Source: Microbacterium wangchenii
GTDB taxonomy: Bacteria; Actinomycetota; Actinomycetes; Actinomycetales; Microbacteriaceae
Length of the DNA: 64,000 bases
Assembly: GCF_004564355.1 (NCBI RefSeq)
Contig: NZ_CP038266.1
Span: forward strand, 1,612,001 to 1,676,000
Reading direction: 5' to 3'
Position 1 is the stretch's first letter; each line of letters starts with the position of its first letter. Below the pieces are notes generated by a model that had not been told where the DNA came from, did no database searches, and was given only the letters and a program-made list of their open reading frames with translations. Positions 12,282 to 22,736 of the stretch are shown one piece after another. The translations under genes and the position numbers were made by a program.

Positions 12282-13259
12282 GTGCCGCTGACCGCCGACG
12301 TGAAGGCCGAGCTGACCACCGTCCGCGATCCCCGACCGACGGCTCGCGTCGCCGAGCTGACGGCGCTGCTGCGCTTCTCCGGGGGGCTGCACTCGATCGC
12401 CAACCGGGTCGCCGTGGAGGCCGAACTCGACTCCGAGCTGCTCGCGCGCCGCGTCGCGCGCGACCTCATGGAGCTCTACGGCGTGCGCCCCGAGCTCGTC
12501 CACGTGCAGGGCTCGGGCGGACGCACCGGCGGGCACTACGCCGTGCGCGTCATCGAGGCGGGGGAGACCCTCGCGCGTCAGACGGGCCTGCTCGACCAGC
12601 GCCGTCGCCCGGTGCGGGGCCTGCCCAACAAGCTCACCACCGGCTCCCGCGCCGACCTGGCCGCGGTGTGGCGCGGCGCGTTCCTCGCGGCGGGCTCGCT
12701 GAGCGAGCCGGGCCGCTCGGCGTCACTGGAGATCGCGTGCCCCTCGCCCGAGGCCGCGATGGCGCTCGTGGGCGCCGCGCATCGCATCGGCGTGCCCGCG
12801 AAGGCGCGTGAAGTGCGCGGGGTGCCGCGCGTGGTCGTGCGCGACGGCGAGGCGATCCGGGCGACCCTGGCCGAGATGGGCGCCCGCCGCACCGCCGCCG
12901 AATGGGACCAGCTGCGTCAGCGCCGAGAGGTGCGCGCGGGCGTGAACCGCCTCGTCAACTTCGACGACGCCAACCTCCGCCGCTCGGCGCAGGCCGCCGT
13001 CGCCGCGTGCGCCCGTGTCGAGCGCGCGCTGGAGATCCTCGGCGACGACGTCCCCGACCACCTCCGCGAGGCGGGCGACCTGCGCCTGGCCCACCGCGAC
13101 GCGAGCCTGGACGAGCTCGGCCACCACGCCGACCCGCCGCTGACGAAGGATGCCGTGGCCGGCCGCATCCGCCGGCTCCTCGCGATGGCCGACAAGAAGG
13201 CCGAGGCCGAGGGCATCCCGGGCACCGAGTCGGCCGTCCCCGTCGGCGCAGAGGACTGA
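12282..13259 (+). CDS. whiA: DNA-binding protein WhiA
   Basis: Conserved Gram-positive regulator with an N-terminal homing-endonuclease-like (LAGLIDADG-fold) domain and a C-terminal helix-turn-helix. In Streptomyces it works with WhiB to trigger sporulation septation; in non-sporulating relatives it is linked to cell division. 325 residues. [12 protein letters not shown] opens the protein as in homologues, then [10 protein letters not shown], the [11 protein letters not shown] segment and the C-terminal [20 protein letters not shown] and [14 protein letters not shown] helices. GTG 12282 is chosen because it follows a purine-rich site (CGAGGAG) and matches the family N-terminus; an in-frame TTG at 12252 is an alternative. 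Confidence 0.95.
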   Translation: MPLTADVKAELTTVRDPRPTARVAELTALLRFSGGLHSIANRVAVEAELDSELLARRVARDLMELYGVRPELVHVQGSGGRTGGHYAVRVIEAGETLARQTGLLDQRRRPVRGLPNKLTTGSRADLAAVWRGAFLAAGSLSEPGRSASLEIACPSPEAAMALVGAAHRIGVPAKAREVRGVPRVVVRDGEAIRATLAEMGARRTAAEWDQLRQRREVRAGVNRLVNFDDANLRRSAQAAVAACARVERALEILGDDVPDHLREAGDLRLAHRDASLDELGHHADPPLTKDAVAGRIRRLLAMADKKAEAEGIPGTESAVPVGAED

Positions 13260-13324
13260 CGAGCACCGCAGCTAGCGCGCGCCGTGGCGGGAAGCAACCG
13301 GGGTGCGCGCGCGTTGGCGCTCAC

Positions 13325-13330
13325 TAGGAT
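13325..13330 (+). promoter_or_regulatory. Possible -10 element TAGGAT upstream of sodA
   Basis: TAGGAT lies in the whiA-sodA gap and would give a leader of about 55 bases. GAAGAAGAG just upstream of the ATG serves as the ribosome site. No clear -35 was found. Confidence 0.4.
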
Positions 13331-13390
13331 GAAACACGTCATCCTCGCTGCGCCGGGGTTCTCGGCGCGCGCCGAACGGAAGAAGAGAAT

Positions 13391-15123
<1,733 letters not shown>

Positions 15124-15131
15124 GGCCCATC

Positions 15132-16349
15132 ATGGCTCTGCGCACCCTCGCCTCTCTGGGGTCGCTCGCAGGCAAGCGCGTCGTCGTCCGTTGTGACCTG
15201 AACGTCCCCCTGCGGGACGGGGTCATCTCGGACGACGGGCGCGTGCGTGCGTCGCTGCCCACCCTCAACACGCTCATCAACGCCGGCGCCCGCGTCGTCG
15301 TGTGCTCGCACCTCGGCCGACCCAAGGGTGAACCCGACCCGCAGTACAGCCTCGCCCCCGTCGCCCAGCGGCTGTCGGAGCTGCTGGGCAAGCCCGTCGC
15401 GTTCGCGCGCGACACCGTGGGCGAGTCCGCCCACGACGCCGTGGCCGCCCTGGCCGACGGCGACGTCGCGGTCCTGGAGAACCTCCGCTTCAACGCGGGG
15501 GAGACGGCCAAGGACGACGCGGAGCGCCGCGCCTTCGCCGAGCAGCTCGCCGACCTCGGCGACGCGCTGGTGTCCGACGGGTTCGGCGTCGTGCACCGCA
15601 AGCAGGCCAGCGTCTACGACCTCGCCGAGATCCTCCCCTCCGCGGCGGGGCTGCTCATCGAGGCCGAGGTCGACGTGCTGGACCGCCTCACCGAGAACCC
15701 GCAGCGTCCGTACACGGTCGTGCTGGGCGGCTCGAAGGTGAGCGACAAGCTCGGCGTCATCGAGCACCTGCTCCCACGTGTGAACCGCCTGCTCATCGGC
15801 GGCGGCATGATGTTCACGTTCCTCGCCGCGCAGGGCCACAAGGTCGGCGCGAGCCTGCTGGAGCAGGACCAGATCGACACCGTCAAGGGCTACCTCGCTG
15901 ATGCGGCGGAGCGGGGCGTGGAGATCGTGCTGCCCGTGGACGCCGTCGTGGCGGCATCCTTCTCCGCCGACGCCGACCACGTCGTCGCCGAAGCCACCGC
16001 GCTGGAGGACACCCCCTTCGGAGCATCCGGCATCGGCTTGGACATCGGACCGCGCACGGCGGAGACCTTCGCCCGGGCGATCGCCGACAGCCGCACCGTG
16101 TTCTGGAACGGTCCCATGGGCGTGTTCGAGATGGCGCCCTTCGCCGCAGGGACACGCGCCGTCGCGCAGGCCCTGACGGAGGTCGACGGCCTCAGCGTCG
16201 TCGGCGGCGGGGACTCCGCAGCCGCCGTGCGCCAGCTGGGCTTCTCGGACGACCAGTTCGGCCACATCTCCACCGGCGGCGGTGCCAGCCTGGAGTTCCT
16301 CGAAGGCAAGAAGCTTCCCGGACTGGAGGTCCTCGGATGGGCGCAGTAG
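15132..16349 (+). CDS. pgk: Phosphoglycerate kinase
   Basis: Transfers phosphate from 1,3-bisphosphoglycerate to ADP. 405 residues. The signature VVVRCDLNVPL, substrate-binding HLGRPKG, the hinge KVSDKLGVIEHL and the C-terminal nucleotide loop WNGPMGVFE with GGGDSAAA and STGGGASLEFLEGKKLPG are present. The usual FGAAHRAHAS loop reads FGVVHRKQAS, a Micrococcales-like variation. Its stop overlaps the tpiA start by 13 bases, so the two are coupled. Confidence 0.98.
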   Translation: MALRTLASLGSLAGKRVVVRCDLNVPLRDGVISDDGRVRASLPTLNTLINAGARVVVCSHLGRPKGEPDPQYSLAPVAQRLSELLGKPVAFARDTVGESAHDAVAALADGDVAVLENLRFNAGETAKDDAERRAFAEQLADLGDALVSDGFGVVHRKQASVYDLAEILPSAAGLLIEAEVDVLDRLTENPQRPYTVVLGGSKVSDKLGVIEHLLPRVNRLLIGGGMMFTFLAAQGHKVGASLLEQDQIDTVKGYLADAAERGVEIVLPVDAVVAASFSADADHVVAEATALEDTPFGASGIGLDIGPRTAETFARAIADSRTVFWNGPMGVFEMAPFAAGTRAVAQALTEVDGLSVVGGGDSAAAVRQLGFSDDQFGHISTGGGASLEFLEGKKLPGLEVLGWAQ

Positions 16350-17128
16350 CCCGCACCCCTTTCATCGCAGGCAACTGGAAGATGAACCTCGACCACCTGC
16401 AGGCGGTGGCGTTCGTGCAGAAGCTGCACTGGACGCTCAAGGAGGCCAAGCACGACGCCGGCACCGTCGAGGTGGCGGTCTTCCCGCCCTTCACCGACCT
16501 GCGCACCGTGCAGACGCTCATCGACGCCGACAAGATCCCGTTCGGCCTGGGTGCGCAGGATCTCTCCACGCACGACTCCGGTGCGTACACGGGTGAGATC
16601 TCGGGGCAGTTCCTGGCTAAGCTCGACGCCCGGTACGTCATCATCGGCCACTCCGAGCGCCGGCAGTACCACGCCGAGTCCGACGAGATCGTGGCGCAGA
16701 AGGTGCAGGCCGCGCTCCGTCACGGACTGATCCCCGTCATCTGCGTGGGCGAGACCGCGGAGGACCTGGAGGAGTTCGGCGCGAGCGCCGTGCCCGTCGG
16801 GCAGCTGCAGACGGCTCTGGCCGGAGTGCCCGCCGACGCCGACATCGTCGTGGCCTACGAGCCGGTCTGGGCCATCGGCTCGGGACAGGCCGCCACGCCG
16901 GATCAGGCGCAGGAGGTGTGCGCCAAGCTCCGCGAGGTCGTCGGCTCCGCGCTCGGCCCGGATGCGGCGGCGCGCACGCGCGTGCTCTACGGCGGGTCGG
17001 TGAAGTCGGGAAACATCGCCAGCTTCATGCGCGAACCCGATGTCGACGGCGCCCTCGTGGGCGGCGCGAGCCTCGTCGTGGACGAGTTCGCCGCGATCGT
17101 CCGCTTCCAGAAGCACGTCGGCGTCTAG
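16337..17128 (+). CDS. tpiA: Triosephosphate isomerase
   Basis: Interconverts dihydroxyacetone phosphate and glyceraldehyde-3-phosphate. 263 residues. FIAGNWKMN carries the active-site Asn and Lys, IIGHSERR the electrophilic His, and AYEPVWAIGSGQAATP the catalytic Glu and the phosphate-gripping loop. VLYGGSVKSGN closes the barrel. Begins inside the last codons of pgk and ends the glycolytic cluster. Confidence 0.98.
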   Translation: MGAVARTPFIAGNWKMNLDHLQAVAFVQKLHWTLKEAKHDAGTVEVAVFPPFTDLRTVQTLIDADKIPFGLGAQDLSTHDSGAYTGEISGQFLAKLDARYVIIGHSERRQYHAESDEIVAQKVQAALRHGLIPVICVGETAEDLEEFGASAVPVGQLQTALAGVPADADIVVAYEPVWAIGSGQAATPDQAQEVCAKLREVVGSALGPDAAARTRVLYGGSVKSGNIASFMREPDVDGALVGGASLVVDEFAAIVRFQKHVGV

Positions 17129-17137
17129 CGCTCCGAC

Positions 17138-17143
17138 TACACT
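17138..17143 (+). promoter_or_regulatory. -10 element TACACT upstream of secG
   Basis: TACACT lies ten bases after the tpiA stop and would give a leader of about 40 bases to secG, allowing secG-rbpA to be expressed apart from the glycolytic genes. Confidence 0.45.
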
Positions 17144-17189
17144 GGACCCTTGTGCGACCGGGGAGGGTCGCCACGAAAGGCTTTCGACT

Positions 17190-17438
17190 GTGCAGATCAT
17201 CGAGTTCGTCCTGCAGGTGCTGCTGGGCATCACCAGCCTCCTGCTGACCCTGCTGATCCTGCTCCACAAGGGGCGCGGCGGGGGGCTGTCCGACATGTTC
17301 GGCGGCGGCATGACCTCCGCTCTGGGCTCGTCGGGGCTGGCCGAGCGCAACCTCAACCGTTTCACCATCGTCCTGGCCCTCGTATGGTTCGTGACCATCG
17401 TCGGGCTGGGCCTCATCACGAAGTTCCAGGGACTCTGA
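17190..17438 (+). CDS. secG: Preprotein translocase subunit SecG
   Basis: Small membrane subunit of the SecYEG channel. 82 residues with two transmembrane helices (about 3-24 and 55-75) joined by a Gly-rich cytoplasmic loop, HKGRGGGLSDMFGGG, typical of SecG. GTG start at 17190; the stop is followed after one base by rbpA. Placement after tpiA is conserved in actinobacteria. Confidence 0.95.
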   Translation: MQIIEFVLQVLLGITSLLLTLLILLHKGRGGGLSDMFGGGMTSALGSSGLAERNLNRFTIVLALVWFVTIVGLGLITKFQGL

Positions 17439-17439
17439 C

Positions 17440-17796
17440 ATGGCGACAGGCGGCAACGCGATCCGGGGCACGCGCGTAGGTGCGGGCCCGATGGGCGAAC
17501 AGGACCACGGCTTCCACGCCGACCGCATCACGGTCTCGTACTGGGATGCGCTGGGCAATGAGACCGTGCGGCACTTCGCCGCGGGCATCCCCGAGGAGGA
17601 GATCCCCGAGACGATCGACTCGCCGCACTCGGGGCTCCCGGCCGGCCGCGACAAGGCGAACCCGCCGGCGCTGGCCAAGACCGAGCCGTACAAGACGCAC
17701 CTGGCCTACGTGAAGGAGCGCCGCACCGAGGAAGAGGCCGAAGCCCTCCTCGACGACGCGCTGCAGTCGCTGCGCGAGCGCCGCGGCCAGGCCTGA
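17440..17796 (+). CDS. rbpA: RNA polymerase-binding protein RbpA
   Basis: Actinobacterial transcription activator that binds sigma A and core polymerase and stabilises open complexes. 118 residues. The N-terminal tail with RGTRVGAGPMGE, the core region around VSYWDALGNETVRHFA, and the C-terminal sigma-interacting domain (PYKTHLAYVKERRTEEEAEALLDDAL) can be followed. The core domain has no cysteine, so it cannot bind zinc as in some orthologues. One base after secG; converges on pgl with a shared hairpin. Confidence 0.93.
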   Translation: MATGGNAIRGTRVGAGPMGEQDHGFHADRITVSYWDALGNETVRHFAAGIPEEEIPETIDSPHSGLPAGRDKANPPALAKTEPYKTHLAYVKERRTEEEAEALLDDALQSLRERRGQA

Positions 17797-17822
17797 CCCT
17801 CGTCCCCGAGGCCGAGGGTCAG
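17793..17822. terminator. Bidirectional hairpin between rbpA and pgl
   Basis: CTGACCCTCG (17793-17802) pairs with CGAGGGTCAG (17813-17822) around a ten-base loop. The arms contain the stop codons of both convergent genes (TGA at 17794-17796 and its mirror at 17819-17821). Confidence 0.75.
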
Positions 17823-18610
17823 TACTCGCGGTCGATGAGGGTGGGCGGTACCTGCGCGGCGGCCGCCTCGTCCACGAAGAGGATCGTGCGCTTGCGTCCC
17901 TTCGCGCCCGCGGCGGGAACGCTCAGGTAGCTGGCTCCGGCCAGCGCCAGGCCGAGGGCCGACGCCTTGTCGGCACCGGCGAGCACCATCCACACGCGCT
18001 TGGACGAATTGATCACGGGGCGCGTGAGCGAGATGCGCTCGGGGGGCGGCTTGGGCGAATCGCGTACGGCCGCCGTCGCGCGGTCGGTGATCTGGATCTC
18101 CGGGCGGTCGGGGAACAGCGAGGCGATGTGCCCGTCGGGTCCCACCCCCAGGAAGCAGATGTCGAAGCTCGGCCAGGGCCCGGTCTCGGAGCGGTCCGCC
18201 GGGGCGAACTGCGCGAGCTCGTCGGCGTACGCGGTGGCCGCGGCATCCAGGTCCAGCGTCTCATCGCTCGAGGCCATCGCGTGGATGTTCTCGGCCGGCA
18301 GGTCCAGGCCCTCGAGCAGGGCGTCGCGCGCCTGACGCTCGTTGCGGTCGTCGGAATCGCGCGGGACCCAGCGCTCGTCGCCCCACCAGAAGTGCACGCC
18401 GGACCAGTCGATCCGTGCGACCCGCGGGTCGGCGGCCGCCGCGCGCAGCACGGCACCGCCCATCGACCCGCCGGTGAGGCAGATGTGGACGGTCTTGCCG
18501 CGCTCCACCTGCTTGCTCACGCGGTCGATGAAACGCCGGGCGACCGAGGTCGCCAGCGTCTCGGCGTCGTCGCTGATGACGACGCGCTTCTCGGTACCGG
18601 CATCAGCCAC
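17819..18610 (-). CDS. pgl: 6-phosphogluconolactonase
   Basis: Hydrolyses 6-phosphogluconolactone, the second step of the oxidative pentose phosphate pathway. 263 residues. LTGGSMGG near residue 55 is the NagB/SugarP_isomerase phosphate loop; WWGDERWVPRDSDDRN and FLGVGPDGHIASLFP are Pgl signatures. The GTG at 18610 overlaps the opcA stop (18603) and matches the usual N-terminus; an in-frame ATG at 18631 lies deeper in opcA. Last gene of the tkt-tal-pgi-zwf-opcA-pgl operon. Confidence 0.95.
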   Translation of the reverse strand: MADAGTEKRVVISDDAETLATSVARRFIDRVSKQVERGKTVHICLTGGSMGGAVLRAAAADPRVARIDWSGVHFWWGDERWVPRDSDDRNERQARDALLEGLDLPAENIHAMASSDETLDLDAAATAYADELAQFAPADRSETGPWPSFDICFLGVGPDGHIASLFPDRPEIQITDRATAAVRDSPKPPPERISLTRPVINSSKRVWMVLAGADKASALGLALAGASYLSVPAAGAKGRKRTILFVDEAAAAQVPPTLIDREY

Positions 18611-19553
18611 GATCGCTCCCGTCCCGGCCACGGGCCAGCAGCTCCATGCCCTCGGTGATGACGCGACCGTACAGCACGTCGGGGTCCAGGCGCCGCAGCT
18701 CCTCCGCGAGGCACTCGCGCAGCGTCCGCCGCGGGAATGCCAGCTCGTGGGAGGGCTGGCCGGGCTGGGTGAGCACGGCCACCCCCGGCGTGGGGCGCTC
18801 CAGCAGGGTGTCGCCGTTGGATCGGGTGAGTCGCACGCTCTTGATGCCGCCGCGCCACTGGTCGGTGGGGACGTACTCCGAGTCGACGGGCACCCCGAGC
18901 TTCAGGCGCAGCCATGCCGCCAGGAGCACCGTGGAGGGGGAATCGGCGGCGCCGCGCACCTGCACCGCCGTGACCGGCACGTACGGAGGCTGGTCGAGGA
19001 CGGCCGCGAGCTGCTCGCGCCAGCGCGTGAGGCGGGTCCAGGCGAAGTCGGTGTCGCCGGGGGAGTGGTGGCTGCCGAGGGCATCCACCCACGCGGCCGG
19101 GTCGGGCTGGTTCGAGGCGTCGGTGATCCGTCGCTGGGCGATGCGGCCCACCTCCGACTCCGCCGGCGAGGCGGGGGGATCGGCCGGCCACCACGCCACG
19201 ACGGGCGCGTCGGGCAGCAGGAGCCCCGTGACGAGGCTCTCCGCGTTCGAGCCGGCGGCGCCGTAGACCCGGAGCACGACGACCTCGCTCGCGCCGGCGT
19301 CGCCGCCCACGCGGATCTCGGCATCCAGGCGCGGACGGCCGTCCTCGTCGTTGATCATGAGGACGATGACGCGCATCGGATGCTCCCGCGATGCGTCGTT
19401 GGCGGCCTCGATGACCTCCTCCTCCGCGCCGTGATGCGTCACGATGATGAGCGTCAGCACGCGTCCGAGGGCGACCGCGCCACCCTCCTCGCGCACGTTG
19501 ACGAGCGCCTTGGAGATCTTGCTGACGGTCGTGTCGGGCAGGTCGATGATCAC
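18603..19553 (-). CDS. opcA: Glucose-6-phosphate dehydrogenase assembly protein OpcA
   Basis: Accessory protein found with actinobacterial and cyanobacterial G6PDH, needed for its full assembly or activity. 316 residues. MIIDLPDTTVSKISKALVNVREEGG at the N-terminus, the central PVVAWWPADPPASP and the C-terminal RTLRECLAEELRRLDPDVLYG are diagnostic. Overlaps zwf upstream by four bases (ATGA) and pgl downstream by eight, so it is co-translated with its partner enzyme. Confidence 0.96.
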   Translation of the reverse strand: MIIDLPDTTVSKISKALVNVREEGGAVALGRVLTLIIVTHHGAEEEVIEAANDASREHPMRVIVLMINDEDGRPRLDAEIRVGGDAGASEVVVLRVYGAAGSNAESLVTGLLLPDAPVVAWWPADPPASPAESEVGRIAQRRITDASNQPDPAAWVDALGSHHSPGDTDFAWTRLTRWREQLAAVLDQPPYVPVTAVQVRGAADSPSTVLLAAWLRLKLGVPVDSEYVPTDQWRGGIKSVRLTRSNGDTLLERPTPGVAVLTQPGQPSHELAFPRRTLRECLAEELRRLDPDVLYGRVITEGMELLARGRDGSDRG

Positions 19554-21100
19554 GGGCGCCTCCAGGTGCGGCCGTCGCGGGCGAGGAGTTCATCGGCCGA
19601 GGCCGGACCCCACGATCCCGGCGAGTACTGTTCGAGGGGTCCGCCCTGTTCGGCCCAGTACTCCTCGATCGGGTCGAGGATGCGCCAACTGAGCTCGACC
19701 TCCTCGTGACGGGGGAACAGGGGCGGGTCGCCCAGGAGCACGTCCAGGATGAGGCGCTCGTAGGCTTCGGGGCTGGCCTCGGTGAACGCGTGCCCGTAGC
19801 CGAAGTCCATCGTGACGTCGCGGACCTGCGTGCCGTCGCCGGGCACCTTGGATCCGAAGCGGATCGTGACGCCCTCATCCGGCTGCACGCGGATGACGAG
19901 CGCGTTCTGCCCGAGCTCCTCGGTCTGGCTGCGGCTGAACAGCAGCTGCGGGGCGCGCTTGAAGACCACGGCCACCTCGGTGACGCGCCGGCCGAGGCGC
20001 TTGCCCGTGCGGAGGTAGAACGGCACGCCCGCCCAGCGGCGGGTGTTCACCTCGAGCTTGACGGCGGCGTAGGTCTCCGTCGTGGAAGCCGGGTCCATGC
20101 CGTCCTCTTCGAGGAAGCCGGTCACCTGCTCCCCGCCCTGCCACCCGCCGGCGTACTGTCCGCGTGCCGTGGCGAGGGAGAGGTCTTCGGGCAGGCGGAC
20201 CGCGGCGAGCACCTTCTCCTTCTCGGCGCGCAGGTCTCGCGCGTTGAAGCTGATCGGCTCCTCCATCGCGGTGAGCGCCATGAGCTGCAGGAGGTGGTTC
20301 TGGATGACGTCGCGCGCCGCGCCGATGCCGTCGTAGTACCCGGCCCGTCCGCCCACGCCGATGTCCTCGGCCATCGTGATCTGCACGTGGTCGACGTAGT
20401 TGCGGTTCCAGATCGGCTCGTACAGCTCGTTGGCGAAGCGCAGCGCCAGGATGTTCTGGACCGTCTCCTTGCCGAGGTAGTGGTCGATGCGGAAGATCGA
20501 GTCGGCCGGGAAGGCCGTCTCCAGCGCCGCGTTGAGCTCACGGGCCGATTCCAGGTCGTGCCCGAACGGCTTCTCGATGACCACGCGCCGCCAGCCGGAG
20601 TCGCCGTCGGCGGTGCTGCCGACGAGGCCCGATTCCTTCAGCTGCTGCGCCACGAGAGGGAACGCCTTGGGCGGGATGGAGAGGTAGTACGCGTGGTTGC
20701 CCATGGTGCCGCGTTCGACGTCGAGGCTCTCGACGGTCTCGCGCAGGCGGCGGAACGCATCGGGATCGTCGAACTCGCCCGGCACGAAGCGGATGCCCTC
20801 CAGGAGCTCCTTCCACGTCTCGTCGCGGAACTCGGTGCGCGCGTACTGCTTCACGGCGTCGTGGACGACCTCCGCGAAGTCCTGGTCCTCCCAGTCGCGG
20901 CGGGCGAACCCGACCAGCGCGAAGCCCGGGGGCAGGAGCCCGCGGTTGGCGAGGTCGTAGACGGCGGGCATGAGCTTCTTGCGCGACAGGTCGCCGGTGA
21001 CCCCGAAGATCACGAGAGCGCTGGGGCCCGCGATGCGGCTGAGCCGGCGGTCCTCCGGGTCGCGCAGCGGGTTGTGTCCCTGCGAGATCTCGACGGTCAT
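19550..21100 (-). CDS. zwf: Glucose-6-phosphate 1-dehydrogenase
   Basis: Oxidises glucose-6-phosphate with NADP reduction, the entry to the pentose phosphate pathway. 516 residues. VIFGVTGDLSRKKL (about 31-44) is the coenzyme fingerprint and RIDHYLGKETVQN (near 210) the substrate site with the catalytic His/Lys region. The C-terminus has PGSWGPASADELLARDGRTW, as in actinobacterial enzymes. Ten bases after pgi and four-base overlap with opcA. Confidence 0.98.
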   Translation of the reverse strand: MTVEISQGHNPLRDPEDRRLSRIAGPSALVIFGVTGDLSRKKLMPAVYDLANRGLLPPGFALVGFARRDWEDQDFAEVVHDAVKQYARTEFRDETWKELLEGIRFVPGEFDDPDAFRRLRETVESLDVERGTMGNHAYYLSIPPKAFPLVAQQLKESGLVGSTADGDSGWRRVVIEKPFGHDLESARELNAALETAFPADSIFRIDHYLGKETVQNILALRFANELYEPIWNRNYVDHVQITMAEDIGVGGRAGYYDGIGAARDVIQNHLLQLMALTAMEEPISFNARDLRAEKEKVLAAVRLPEDLSLATARGQYAGGWQGGEQVTGFLEEDGMDPASTTETYAAVKLEVNTRRWAGVPFYLRTGKRLGRRVTEVAVVFKRAPQLLFSRSQTEELGQNALVIRVQPDEGVTIRFGSKVPGDGTQVRDVTMDFGYGHAFTEASPEAYERLILDVLLGDPPLFPRHEEVELSWRILDPIEEYWAEQGGPLEQYSPGSWGPASADELLARDGRTWRRP

Positions 21101-21110
21101 GCGCGTACCC

Positions 21111-22736
21111 TCACTGTGCGGCCTCGAAGAGGGAGAGCACGTCGACCTGCGGATCCGTGAGGGTCAGGGTCACGACCGGACGTCCGTGGCCCTCGGCCAG
21201 GACGGTCGCATCGCCGGCGGCCTGCGCCTGGATCAACTCCCCGAAGGTGAAGGGGCGACCGGGGATCTCCAGCTCGACGTCGGACTGCTCCGTGATCTGC
21301 AGGAACACCCCCACGGCGGGTCCGCCCTTGTGGTATTGGCCGGTGGAGTGCAGGAACCGTGGTCCCCATCCGAACGTCGTGGGCCGCCCGGAGTCGGCGG
21401 CGACGAGCTCGCGCAGGCCGTGCAGCTGCGGCACGGCCAGGCGGTTCACGTACGCCTGCACGGCGACGTATCCGTCGGCGGGGATGCGCGCCCACAGCGC
21501 GTCCAGCACGCCCGCGAGCGTGCCGGAGGCGGCCAGGGCGGGGTCGCTCACCCGCACCTCGACGCCGTCGTCGGTGACGAAGGCGGGAGCCGTGGGTTCG
21601 GGGCGGGCCTCCAGCAGTCCGCGCGCGGCGGCCTTGGCAGACTCGACGTCGGGCTGGTCGAACGGGTTGATCCCCAGCATCCGGCCCGCGATCGCGGTGG
21701 CGTACTCCCACACCACGAACTGCGCACCCAGGGAGCCGCTCACCAGGATCTCGCCGAAGTGGCGCTCGAAGAGGTGGAAGGCGTCGGCGTCGTCCACGAG
21801 CCGCAGGATCTGCAGGTCGGCGGGCGGGTTCTCCACCTCGGGGGAGACCGGCAGCAGGACCACGGGGAGGATGCCCGTGCCGTTCTTCCCGGTGGACTCG
21901 GCGATGAGCTGCTCGATCCAGTCGGGCAGGCCCACGATGTGGGTGCCGTCGCTGACCAGGCCCAGCTTGTCCTTGCGCGGATCGCCGCCGGCGATCGCGG
22001 CGGCCAGGGTGAGCGCCGGATTATCGCGGCCGTCGATGGCCACTTCCAGGAGGGTCGCCTCGGCCTCGTCCAGCAGATCGCCGATGTCGACGCCGGCCAG
22101 CCCCGCCGGCACGAGGCCGAAGGCGGTCAGCGCCGAGTAGCGCCCACCCACGTCGGGGTCGGCGTTGAACACGCGGTACCCGTCGGCGCGCGCGGACTGA
22201 TCCAGCGGCGAGCCGGGGTCGGTCACCACGACGATGCGCTCGAGCGGGTCGATGCCCAGGTCGCGGAACGCCGCCTCGAAGGCGCGCTTGGCCGAGTCGG
22301 TCTCCACGGTCGAGCCCGACTTTGACGACACCACCAGCACGGTCTGCTGGAGCCCCCCGGCCTCGGCGTCGCCGTCGATCGCGGCGAGCACCTGTCCGGG
22401 GGAGGTGGAGTCCAGGATCACCAGCGGCACGCCGGCGGTCTGGGCGATCACCTCGGGGGCGAGCGAGGAGCCGCCCATCCCCGCCAGCACCACGCGCGTC
22501 ACGCCTCGGGCGACGAGCTCGGCGCGCAGGGCCTCGATCTCGGGGACGAGGGGTCGCGAGACAGATACCGACTGCACCCAGCCCAGGCGCCGGGATGCCT
22601 CGTCCTCGGCGGCGGCGCCCCACAGCGTGGCGTCACCGGCGGTGACGCCCGACGCCACGAGCGAGGCGGCCAGCCCCGGCACGATCGAGTCCACGAGCTC
22701 CTTGGGTCGCCCGGAGACGTGGATCTCGAAACTCAT
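21111..22736 (-). CDS. pgi: Glucose-6-phosphate isomerase
   Basis: Interconverts glucose-6-phosphate and fructose-6-phosphate. 541 residues. Start MSFEIHVSG chosen because its ATG overlaps the tal stop by four bases. Sugar-isomerase motifs [12 protein letters not shown] and [14 protein letters not shown] mark the first SIS domain; [10 protein letters not shown] in the C-terminal part holds active-site residues. The sequence is the divergent actinobacterial form usually found inside pentose phosphate operons, rather than the E. coli-like form. Confidence 0.94.
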   Translation of the reverse strand: MSFEIHVSGRPKELVDSIVPGLAASLVASGVTAGDATLWGAAAEDEASRRLGWVQSVSVSRPLVPEIEALRAELVARGVTRVVLAGMGGSSLAPEVIAQTAGVPLVILDSTSPGQVLAAIDGDAEAGGLQQTVLVVSSKSGSTVETDSAKRAFEAAFRDLGIDPLERIVVVTDPGSPLDQSARADGYRVFNADPDVGGRYSALTAFGLVPAGLAGVDIGDLLDEAEATLLEVAIDGRDNPALTLAAAIAGGDPRKDKLGLVSDGTHIVGLPDWIEQLIAESTGKNGTGILPVVLLPVSPEVENPPADLQILRLVDDADAFHLFERHFGEILVSGSLGAQFVVWEYATAIAGRMLGINPFDQPDVESAKAAARGLLEARPEPTAPAFVTDDGVEVRVSDPALAASGTLAGVLDALWARIPADGYVAVQAYVNRLAVPQLHGLRELVAADSGRPTTFGWGPRFLHSTGQYHKGGPAVGVFLQITEQSDVELEIPGRPFTFGELIQAQAAGDATVLAEGHGRPVVTLTLTDPQVDVLSLFEAAQ

